64,000 bases of DNA. Source: Amoebophrya sp. A120 (lineage: Eukaryota; Sar; Dinophyceae; Syndiniales; Amoebophryaceae). Below, piece by piece: positions 32,001 to 42,100 of this stretch; the first letter of the stretch is position 1, and the number at the start of each line of letters is the position of its first letter. A model generated the notes under the pieces. The model was given only the letters and a program-made list of their open reading frames with translations, was not told the DNA's origin and ran no database searches. The translations under genes were made by a program, and so were the position numbers. The DNA lies in NCBI GenBank assembly GCA_905178155.1, contig CAJINV010000015.1, positions 1,299,495-1,363,494 of the forward strand, given 5' to 3'.

Positions 32001-33287
32001 ACGAGCTTGAACCAGAACCGCCGCCGCCACTGCTAGAGAAAGCTCCTCCTAATCCTCTTCCATACGCCGGCAACACCATTCCAATCACGTTTTCCTTCTT
32101 CGTGAAGATCGTCCCGGGCGTTTTCAGATCGAACGGCTTGTTCATCGCGCTGGACAAATCCCCACCCACCGTGTTCCCAACATTACCTTTCCGGATGGAA
32201 AAGGACACACTCGGGTAGTGGATGGCGTAATTCTGGACAATTTCTAAACATTTCCTATATTCATCCGAGATGGAATTTCGTTGTTTGAAAATCTCCCGTC
32301 TGACTGGGTTGTTGAAAAAGAGATCGGAGAATTCAATCGTCGTGCCCGAGAGTTGTTGCCGGATCAAAGCGTGATTTGTGAAGGAAATCTGCTTGATGCC
32401 GTTACTGGTACTACCGCTTGTGTAGTTGCTATTGATGTTCCCTGAAGATGAAACCAACTCTCCGTTCAAGTACTTCGCTTCGCTCGCTAATTTCGCTGTT
32501 TTCGTTTTCGTCACAACCGTAACCCTCGCCGAATGGGACAAGGAAGACAACGCTTCCCCCCGGAACCCGAACGTGGAAATCGTTTGGAGGTCCTTGTACT
32601 GCTTCAACTTCGACGTTGTGAACCGGTGGCACAGAATCGGTAGGTCCTGCTTTTGAATGCCGTGTCCGTCATCTTCAATCTTCACCTGCAGGAGGTTGTA
32701 CTTTTGTTGTTTAGACGAACTGGAACTGCTTGTCGCGCTCGTGAAAACCTTCTCCTCGCCGATGGTGATGTTGATATTGTAGCACCCCGCGTCGATGCTG
32801 TTTTCTATCAGCTCCTTCAACGCGTTGCAAGGCCGGATCACCACTTCCCCAGCGGCGATTTATCAAAGGGAAAAATCCCCCCTCCCCATATCGAAACGAA
32901 GTTTCTGATGCTGGATTCCCGTACACAAATCAGGCCTGTCTTGCTGGAGAGGACTGCAGGCATATGCCAAGCCTGGGTCGAGAGGTTTTGACGTAGGGGA
33001 CTAGCATGGCAGATGTCGGCTCTGTAAGCCCAGCAGCATCACAAACCGCCGGCACAATGCGGCGGACTCTCTGGCTTTGCCTTCTTGCAAGACAGACAGG
33101 ATTTGTGACCTCAAATCTGCATCACAAATTTTCAGACGAATGCGTTTTCAATATGGGGAGGGGGGATTTTTCTTCTCAATACGATTTGGTTAATCGTTTC
33201 CTCGGATAGTTTCTCGATTGGGCGGGAAAAAGTGTCGGCTTGTTGGTCCGATATTAGCCCGGAGGAGGCTTCGGGGAGGGCGAGCAT
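29006..33287 (-). CDS. MLH1: MLH1, DNA mismatch repair MutL homologue
   Basis: MutL-alpha subunit acting in nuclear mismatch repair. Four exons: 33287-33182, 32855-31827, 31560-31489 and 31218-29006. They sum to 3420 nt (1139 aa plus stop), exactly in frame once the three introners and one TSD copy each are removed. GHKL ATPase motifs in order: PIEKLSEETINQI-AAGEVV (about residues 23-41), NALKELIENSIDAG (catalytic Glu about 50), EDDGHGI, HRFTTSKL and STFGFRGEALSS. Then comes the transducer part with LFVNNRLVE and VDVNIHPTKKDVH. The C-terminus ends YKTFERC, the hallmark FERC of eukaryotic MLH1. Human MLH1 has 756 residues; the excess here is Ser/Gly/Gln-rich insertions in the linker and C-terminal domain. 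The ATG at 33287 is the first in frame. Confidence 0.95.
31224..31488. mobile_element. Introner, family A, in MLH1
   Basis: TATCAAGTGCAAATATGTCT and the mirrored ACATATTTGCACTCGATA. Perfect TSD TCAAT. Splicing gives NSQKLI-LFVNNRLVE, restoring a conserved MLH1 motif. Confidence 0.93.
31566..31826. mobile_element. Introner, family A, in MLH1
   Basis: TATCAAGTGCAAAAATGTCT with its mirror. Perfect TSD AGATA. Splicing gives LKIHAIIS-DLSNATAS, matching the position of the GYISNAN segment in other MLH1 proteins. Confidence 0.93.
32861..33181. mobile_element. Introner, family C, in MLH1
   Basis: TATCAAAGGGAAAAATCC and the mirrored GGATTTTTCTTCTCAATA. Perfect TSD CGATT. It splits the invariant N-terminal motif; splicing rebuilds ETINQI-AAGEVV. 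Confidence 0.95.
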
Positions 33288-34243
33288 TCTGTCTTTTGTG
33301 ATGGGTTTAGTGGCTGCGATGAAAATTATAGATCTGAAAGCGTATGCGTAATGAATCAAGCGGGAACGAACATAAATTCTTTGTAGCAGCGGCAGAAAAA
33401 ATCTTCACACAAACAGTCGGTAAACTGACCTACACTTCGCTCGCAGCTCTATCGATGTGAATAAATCGGGGCAAACCGAAAATGGTCAAAACTCTTGAAG
33501 ATGTGGGAAAGCAAAATTTAGCACGACGTAAAAAGCATCAGAAGTCAGTCCTCATCTCAACAACTCTTCTACCAACAAAAAGAGGACGCGCATCTTTCAG
33601 CTCGCCAAGGCAGATTTGGACTTTTTTGTCCCTCCAGTTCCTGACTGACTTTGACTTCATCTTCGTCGGACCCTGATTCTATAGAAAACGATGAGACTTC
33701 AGTGTGTAGACGAGACAAAGACCAGAACACTACTACATCAGCGGAGTTCTTGTCGTCGCAAGTTCATATACTTTCGTGAAGTTCAAATTTCCTTCTTGCC
33801 TTTTGCACGCGAGACAAAAACTTCTGCCGCGTCAAAATTCGATGGTTTCACTGGAGGGATAAGATGTACTACTTACCCGGTTCTTGACGCTATCTTTTGA
33901 CAATCACCCAAAGAAGATGATTTGGTGATAAACGTTGTGACTTTGAGATACTCTAGACAAGCGCGCTACTTGCAACGCCCGTTTGTGACTTTATTTCGTG
34001 ACAAAAACGACTGAGTTGAGCCTTGTGATGCAGCGTGCTGCAGCGTTTCCGACTTCTTTGTTACTTTCGACAAAAAAAACCGACGACGTGACTTTTTGCG
34101 TCACTTCTATGCATTTTCGCATAACAAGTTTTCGAGTGCCATATATTTTTCCCAAGAACATCATGTTTGGCACTCTCCATCTAAAGCGCTGATTTCTCCT
34201 TTTTTTCACCCTTCGTTCGGGTTATCCCTGTGCCGCCTGTCTC
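33288..34243. other. Intergenic region upstream of MLH1
   Basis: About 950 bp of AT-rich sequence between the MLH1 start and the stop of the FAM13-like gene. Only short frames. No introner of the recognised families. Confidence 0.55.
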
Positions 34244-37200
34244 TTATGGATGTGTCAGGTTTGAAATCGTCAAAGTTGAAATAGTTTGTCATGCATAAAA
34301 CGGATACCAGTTAGACCTACAGTTTGTAGTCGGTGCATGACAAATTTTCCCGATCCTGGAAGCGAGTCTGTCATGCGGTTTAGGGCAAAGGAGCTGCCTT
34401 CTGTCATGCTAGTTAGCAGTCCAACTCTTGACCCTTACCAGGACTACAATCTGCCTCCCGTGGGTCCTCTGCAATAGAGTCACTTTTTGTGTCGCATTTT
34501 ATGCATTGCAAATTATTTCAACTTTGACGATTTCGATTCTGACAGTTCCATATCTCTGTCCTGCACGATATCCCCGATTCCCCTCTATCAAATGTAAAAG
34601 TGTCTGGGTCTGGAAGGATGTAACCTGTGATGCGCATTTCAGAACACACAAAAATCTCTCATGCATAGGTAGCAAAAGCTACTCACTTTCTGTCACCAAA
34701 ATGGGGGATTTGTCATGCGGGTTCGGCATTGCGGAAGCTTCTCGAGACCTGTGATGCTAGAGCTTCCATGCCAGACCTTCTGTGTCATGCAGAAACAGCA
34801 TGACTCTTCCAGACCCAGACATTTTTGCAGTTGATACCCTCGGCCGCGCAACTAACTGCTGGTTCGCTGCGCGGTGCTGCTGCTCGAGGAAATTGTTAGT
34901 GTTCGCGTTTATTCCCGCCCCGCGTTGCTCCCAATTGGTGAAGTTTGGAGCTACAGCATGATGTTGGTTCCCCAGCTGCCCCCCCGCACCACCGCCGCGC
35001 GCCTGCGTTGCGCCAATCGCTTGTTGGACGCTACCGGGAACAGTTCGCCCCGCCCCGGCTGCGCCGCCAGCTGGAAGAGGTTCTAGCTGCTGACTACCAT
35101 GTAGATCCTGTGCATGCGGCACCGGTTCTACCGTCCCATACCCCGTGTTCTGCAGATCCCGGAAAGCTTGCTCCGTTTCGATATCAAATGCAAAAATGTC
35201 TGGGTCTGGAAAAATGCAACTTGTGATGCTGCATTTGGATGTCTACAAAATTTGTGTTGCATAAGCAGCAAAAGGATTCTGATTTTTGCTACGCGTGGAG
35301 GGCATTTGTCATGCCGAATAGGCATCAAGAATCCCTCAAAAAACCTGTGATGCTAGGGCATGCATCACAGACATCATGGCTCATGCAAACCGTGCATGAC
35401 AAGTCTCAGAATCTTCCAGACCCAGACATTTTTACATTTGATATTCCAGGAGTTTTTTCTTGATTTCCTTGTATTTCTGGTAGTCCTTCTCTATGGGGAG
35501 AATATCCTTGTGGTACTTGATTTTCCGGTGGTTTTGCGTCAGGAAATCGTCCTGGTACTTCTGGAGTTTGTCCCGGATAACCGCTTTCTGCCGCTGCAAC
35601 TCCTCGTGCTTGCGCTGTAACTCATTGTACTCGTGAGCGTGGCGCAGGGTGCTGTGATGTTTGTCATGCAGAGCAATGCATATACAATGTTGAAATGTTG
35701 ATGGTATTCTGCAGTACAGAAACTACTTATCACAAAAAAGAATACGTTTGTTCCCGCTGCTCTCTCTGTTGCCGGTCCCGCGAGCCCCCCGGATCGCGCT
35801 GCTCGCGCAAATGTGACTCAGGGCTGCGCATCGGGTACACTTCGCGAAAGTGGCTTGAGGTTGGGGTGTGGTGGCTGTGAAGATATGTATTTGCTTTTTC
35901 ATTTTCTTTTGATGCACACCTAGGCATTATCCTGAGCATTTGTTATGGACAGAGGACACACATCACAGTTCTTCGAGCGAATGTTCTTCATGAAAACACA
36001 TTGTACTCTTGCACGCCCGGCTGCACGGTAGTGCCCCCCGCTCCGCCGGTAGACGACGCGGAGCCGCCGATCGTCAACACCCCACCCGACGGTGTTAATC
36101 TCGTCACGCCACCACTTGTGGTACCAGGCGGCGACCCACGGGCACCGGGCGGCTGCAGGTTCGCCGCAATATTACTTCCCCCTCGTTCCGGTGAGGACTG
36201 CACGTTTTGCGTCAGCGCCGATTCCGTGCGGCTGAAATCGCCCTGACTCGAACCCTGCCCGTCCTGTACCCGAAACACCGGGCTGTGCCCATACCCCGGG
36301 CTCTGCTGCGCCGTGTACCCACTCTGAGTTCCCGGGCTAAAGCTACTGGTTCCCCCCGGATGGCCAACGGACGGACTGCTGGCGGACGGGGAGGAGGCCG
36401 GGGGGTGTAGTTGCTGCTGCTGGTGCATAATTGCTGCATTATTCCCTTGCTGGTGGTTCTGCGGCTGCGTTTGCACGGAAGATGATGGTGCTCCTCCGCC
36501 GGGGGAAACTGCAGCAACTCCGGGGCTGGATCTGATGTTCGGATTTGGATGGTTACTGTTCCCGTAGTCCGACTCCATTTTTGTCCAGTCGTCACTCGGA
36601 CTCGGCTGCTGGCTACTGTTAGCAGGTCGTGCGGTTCCACCGCCGGCGCGCTGGTTGTACTTCTCCCTCGTGTCGAGAATCATTTTCACCAACCTGTAGT
36701 AGGTGTACAAGGGTCGCATGGGCTCTTTCTCCCGCCGGTTTGGGACTTGCCCTATCAAATGCAAATATGTCTGGGTCTGGAAAAAAACAGCGCTTGTCGT
36801 GATGCACATTCTGCATGACCCATAATGTCTGTGATGCATGCCCTAGCATCACAGATCTGTTGAGGGCTTTCTGATGCCTGTACTGCATGAGAAATGCCCT
36901 CTCCGTGTAGCAAAAAATGGACCTCTTTTGCTGGTCACGCAATACAGATTCTTTGTAGAATCCAAAGGCAGCATCACAAGTTGCAACCCTCCAGACCCAG
37001 ACATAAGTATTTGCATTTGATATGCCCGTAGTGGAGCTTAAACCACTCGTCGAACTCCTTGAGTTTTTCCTTCACCCGTTTTTTCTCGTGGTACAGACTC
37101 GACAAGTCCATTTTATCGAGTGCAAAAATGTCTGGGTCTGGAAACCTGTGATGCTGTTTGGCGAATCATGTGGACGCCTTCATTTTTGACAGCCAAGCAT

Positions 37201-38340
37201 GACAAGTTTTGGAGTTGCTATAGTGTTGCCTATCTGCATGACACACTGCGTTTCTGCATGACAAAGAAATGTGGCTTTTGTGTGGCGCGCATAACAGACT
37301 TGAGAGCCATGCTAGCTGTGCATGACAAACCCTACATTCTTCCAGACCCAGACATATTTACATTTGATACATTTGCTCCACAACCGATTTGTGGTGCTGC
37401 AGATCCTTCGGGAGATTTAACGCGCGGATCGCTTCCAGGAGCTTGCGTTCGCCGTCTGATATATGATAAATTTCGTTTTTTCTCGTCTTCGCAGAGGCTG
37501 TGCTATGTGTATGAAAAATTCCATGATGCGCATGACAAAATCTTCATGTAAGTATCTGTACCTCTCTTCATCTGCGTGTTCATGTCCCCACCGCCGGTAT
37601 CAACCGGGCTGGTGTTGGGCGGCGTTGCATTAGCCGGGTAGACGTCTGGAATACCATTGGCGACCCTGCCGCCGCTCTGCGAACCCCCGGAAGGTGGCGA
37701 TATAATTCTTGCTCCCGGGGTTTTGTTGTTGAGCGACGTTTGTATTGGCCTTGCCGGGTCGTACTCCAGCTTCTCTTCGTCATCTATCAAATCTTCACCA
37801 ATTTGCACTTCATTCGCCCAATTTTCGTTCAACGGAAAATCGGCCTGCAGCACCTGAAAGTGGTTTTGATATTTTGCACAATCAATTCTCTTTCTCGTCG
37901 TCAACTATCACGCCACGCCGCGCAAGCTGCATCAGCAAGTGGTCTTCATGTCATCCGAATAAGTAGTAAAGCAACATGACGAAAAACAATACCGTTGCTA
38001 TGGTGAAGTCGAGCGGCTGCGTCAAAAAACCTCCGTGGTCATCTACTGTACTAGTACCGCTTCCAAAAAAACCTTCCATGAGCCGCGATATCGAGCTGTT
38101 GATGCAGTGATCCACTTCCGACTGGGACGATGACGATGCAGAGGCGCCACTAGCACCTCCTTGGTGGAAATTCGGTCCTCCGGAAGAACCCGCTCCCCCG
38201 CCGCCTGGGACGGAAGCCGGGCTGCTTCCCGTTGTTGAAAAGCTGCCATGCTGGTGTCCTGTACTAGAACTGCTAGGAAAACTACTCCGGTGCGGGTTCG
38301 GGTGCGTGCTCGATTGCGCCGCCGAGTTGCCGGTCAGCAT
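34244..38340 (-). CDS. FAM13-type domain protein, ten exons
   Basis: Exons 38340-38047, 37853-37562, 37455-37370, 37108-37023, 36747-36007, 35874-35746, 35651-35444, 35176-34837, 34580-34540 and 34252-34244 sum to 2226 nt (741 aa plus stop) in a single frame. Two blocks match the conserved C-terminal motif of FAM13 proteins: SLYHEKKRVKEKLKEFDEWF with EKEPMRPLYTYYRLVKMIL (37.1-36.7 kb), and LQRQKAVIRDKLQKYQDDFL with LPIEKDYQKYKEIKKKLLE (35.6-35.4 kb). They are separated and flanked by Ser/Gly/Pro/Gln-rich linkers. Acidic LNENWANEVQIGEDLIDDEE lies near the N-terminus. Four introns are GT-AG (37854-38046, 37456-37561, 35875-36006, 35652-35745); the other five are TIR elements. The function of this domain is poorly known. 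If the first intron is retained, the frame ends at 37951 in a hydrophobic tail (TIATVLFFVMLLYYLFG), so a tail-anchored short form, or a separate gene, is possible. Confidence 0.7.
34259..34539. mobile_element. Introner, family G (single copy)
   Basis: TTTGAAATCGTCAAAGTTGA on the left mirrors TCAACTTTGACGATTTCGA on the right. TGTCAG and TGACAG are diverged 6 bp duplications. Removing 281 bp plus one copy ends the FAM13-like protein in DRDMELTHP or DRDMELSHP. Confidence 0.8.
34586..34836. mobile_element. Introner, family A
   Basis: TATCAAATGTAAAAGTGTCT and the mirrored CATTTTTGCAGTTGATA. Perfect TSD CCCTC. Splicing gives LVARPR-GIGDIVQDRD. Confidence 0.92.
35182..35443. mobile_element. Introner, family A
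   Basis: TATCAAATGCAAAAATGTCT with mirror CATTTTTACATTTGATA. Flanks TTCGA and TTCCA differ at one base. Splicing gives IKKKLLE-TEQAFRDLQ. Confidence 0.9.
36753..37022. mobile_element. Introner, family A
   Basis: TATCAAATGCAAATATGTCT and mirror ending TATTTGCATTTGATA. Perfect TSD TGCCC. It lies inside the FAM13 block; splicing gives FKLHYGQ-VPNRREKEP. Confidence 0.93.
37114..37369. mobile_element. Introner, family A
   Basis: TATCGAGTGCAAAAATGTCT and mirror ACATATTTACATTTGATA. Perfect TSD CATTT. Splicing gives HKSVVEQM-DLSSLYHEK. Confidence 0.92.
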
Positions 38341-39150
38341 CTTCGTGGCGGTGAAAAAGCTCCTGAATTATCCGGGTCGCTGCTACAAGTAGAAGCACCC
38401 CCCGAGAGCGAACAAGCGACGGGGATATTAGGCTGCGGCGATAATTCGCGGTCACGTACGTTAGAACCAAATGCGGTCGTGGTCCGCCCTGTTCTTGCGC
38501 TGAATCAAACAAAAAGAACTGGGTAGTGCTAGTGCGGATGTAGTCTTCAACATGAGTGGTTTTACATTTTGTAAAGCGACTTTGAAATCTTACATGGGCT
38601 GCATAGGTATTGTATGAAAAGTTCGTTTTAGAAGTGCGATCTGAAAAAACACGACATTGCGCAATTGCTTTAAGTAGTTCTATTCCTGCCCGCGGCCTAA
38701 ACGAAATAGATTGTCATTGTATAGACTGAGGTACGAAGGACTTAGTCGGTTGTGAAAGAGAAGAGTCACGTCGTCTTTGGTACAGCTATTACCAGTCGTG
38801 CTTCACGTCCATAGCAAGAAACCTTACAAGAGAAACAAAGCTTTTTTTGTTCAAAATTTGAAACCAACGCACACTGAAACACCTCAAGCACAATTCTCTC
38901 AAGAAAAGAACCAACAAGACATTGAGACGCACGAACAGTCGAGGACGTAGCGAAAGCCTGATTTGAAGTTACAGGCGAGTCTTGATCTCGCCCGGCGGGC
39001 CGGTGACCATTTTATAAATTTGTAATTTACATGCATTTGGTTGTTGCGTTCCAAAAAGTTTTCCCCACCAAAAGTAGTACTTAGAATGCAAAAATCACGA
39101 AAATCCGTCACATTCATATTGTCAAAGCCAGCCGCACCTTCAAAAATTGA
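38341..39150. other. Intergenic region
   Basis: About 800 bp between the start of the FAM13-like gene and the stop of the STRIP gene. No motif-bearing frame and no introner were seen. Confidence 0.5.
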
Positions 39151-42100
39151 TCACAGCACATGCACAAAATCCGCGTCATCAGGGAAAAAAAAATCATCCG
39201 CGGCGTCTTTCTCGTCCGAGATAAACACATCATCCAATTCGTGCGCGTCGAGGAGATCCTCAATCTCATTCGCGTAAAAGCTCTTCAAATTCACGTACTC
39301 ACTTTCCGAGTCCTGCGCTGGGGACGTGGTTTTGGAGCTACAAATCGAGGAAGTGGTTGTGACGAAACTGGGATTCTTCTTGGTCAAACACGCGTCCTCG
39401 ACGTCTTCGCAGAAGTCTTCTATACTGCGCATAGTCGTTAATCTTCTCAAATCTTCCTCCGAGAACATGTCACTGTAGCCGCAGGGAGGCAGGAAGTTTT
39501 CGGAGAAATAACGTAGAGCGGCTTCATTTTCAGCAGTAAGAGGAGCTTCGTCATCATCATCATTATCATCAGCAGCATCATCGCGCGGAATGTCATCCTC
39601 CTCCGTGTTCTTCACTGGAACCACTCTATCCGCAGCGGAAAAAGCGCACAGCTTTTCCTGCACGTCAATTGCAAGGAAGGACTGAGTGGTGTTCGTGTCC
39701 AAAATGCGCTGGAACTCTTGGCAGATTGTCGTGGGTTTGTCATCCTCAAAAGCAGTAGTGTCGCCACCGCTAAACTTTATTTCGTCAAGATCTTCATCTC
39801 CCGTCGAAATTTCAAATTCCACGTCCGCACAACTCCCCCCGCTCGCTGTCCCCCCTAGCGCCGACGCAGCAGCATCGCTACCGACCTGAAAGTCCATCCT
39901 GTAGTAGTCCGCGACCGCTTTCTCGATCCCGAACCCGCGGTGTTTCCCGAGGAAATACAGGGGGAGTTCCAAGAGATCGCGGTTGTAGCTCGCAGTGATA
40001 TCGCCGTCCGAACCGCCGAAACTATCATCCTCCGGAACTTCGAACAAAAAATCCTCGACCAAGGGTGGCTCCAGCTTGTTCTGCCGGTTGAAGAAGAGTG
40101 TTCCTGTTGATCCTGCACCTTGTGGTCCTGCATGAGAAGATGAACCACCCGGCAGCTCCTGGTGCGCGGCCATCGGGTTCATCATCCCATCGTGGTTCAA
40201 ATAAATGTCCGAACAGATCGTCATATTTTGGCTCTTCCACTTCCTCGGTAACACCCGGCACTGTAGCTTCATTAACTTCAAATACGGTTGCTTCGTCAAG
40301 CTGTGGTTGTTGAACCTTTTCAGGATGAAAGGCGCCTTGTAGTGAATCAGCACCTTTTTCACCCGCTCGGGCTCGTCCACACAGAGGAGGTACAACACGT
40401 CCAACAGGCATTTACAGGTCTGGATCGGCCGGGTTTTGTGGTATGCACTGCAAAAGCATCGTACTCGTATTGCGATCATGCATTACAAATCTTTTTCTTG
40501 AGGTCAATCAGCATCACAATTTCTCACGCAGAGGAAATTTGTAATGCATTTATACGAGTACGATACTTATTTGCACAGGATATGTGGTACTCGGCGGCGA
40601 AATTACTCCAGTTCGGCGGAGATAGATATAGACCGTCATAGGATGAGTTATTTTTCGAAAGAGCAGAAACAGGTTTTGATCCCGATTTTTTCTTCCTCTT
40701 TTTCGTGGTTTTCGTTCCTTCTTTGTTCTCGTCCTGTTGCACGACCTGGTCGTCTTCGATGAATAGTGCGGCTGTAGTTGAGAAAAACTCGGACTCGGTA
40801 TTATCATCTTCCCACACGACGGGTTGTGATTTTGCTTTTGCTTCCACCTCCTCCGCCCCCGATGCTGTGGTCTCCTCCTCTTCGTCTTCGCTCGTGGTTT
40901 CCGTTTCCGTCCTGTCAGAAAAAAAAGCCTCCTTGTTCGTACGCGATGCCGCCGCAGCTGTTGAAAACTTCATTTCCATTTCGAAAATGTCGGCGATAAA
41001 CGGGTTTTCAAAGGACACCATCCTGTGCAAAAGTATCGCACTCGTACTAATTGCAATTATGCATGACAAATGTTGTCTTTAAGGTAAAACAACATGACAA
41101 ATTCCAGCTCTCACGCTGAGGAAATTTGTAATGCATTTGTACGAGTGCAATATTACTTTTGCAATGCATAGAACAACTTCCGTGGTTTGTCTGCCCGGGC
41201 GTGGGGAGAAACACGCCACCGGAAGATGTCCTTGATGAATTGTTCGCATTTATTAAACCACTCATGCTGTTGAAGCCGCTGGATGTCCCAGGTGGACCTA
41301 TCGCACCAGCTCCACTACTGTTGTTGTTAAAAGCGGAGAGGAAATCTTGGTTCAAGTATTTCAGCAAAACCAGAATTCCGTTGCTGTCAAACATGGCCTT
41401 GCTGAAAAAGGCAACCGTATGCATTGCACAAGCATCGCACTCGTACTAGTAATCCGAGCCCTGCAAGACAAATCATTTCCCCAAGGTCAACTGGCATTAC
41501 AAATTCGATTTTTTAAGCTGAGCAAGTTTGTACTGCAACTACTACTAGTCGTGCCATATGCCTTTGCATTGCATAAAACGCGTCGTTCTCCAACTTATCC
41601 AGCAGGAAAAACAGCAACCTCGCGCAGGCGGAGGCGACGATCTCTTTTTGCTGCTTCTCCTTGGCTTCCTTGATAGGGGAGGTGGATAAATTGTTCGCGG
41701 AAAAAGAACTTCCGTTAGTCGAGCTACCGAGCTTTTTGTCATCTGCAGTTTTATTTCTCGTTCCTTCGTAGTCCTTGTCGAAGTTCAGTTCCTGCATCAA
41801 ATCCACGCCCGCGGAAAATGTCGCGGTAGAGGAGGACTTATCCACTGAAAATATGTCTGGGTCTGGAAACTTGTGATGCTGTTTGGCAAACCATGTGGAC
41901 GACTTCATTGACAGCCAAGCATGACCAGTTTTGGAGTTGCTGTAGTGTTGCCTATCTGCATGACAAACTGCATTTCTGCATGACAGAGAAATGTGACTTT
42001 TGGGTGGTGCGCATGACAGACTTGAGAGCTATGCTACCTGTGCATCACAAGCCTTGCATTCTTCCAGACTCAGACATATTTGCAATGCGTAGGACTGGCA

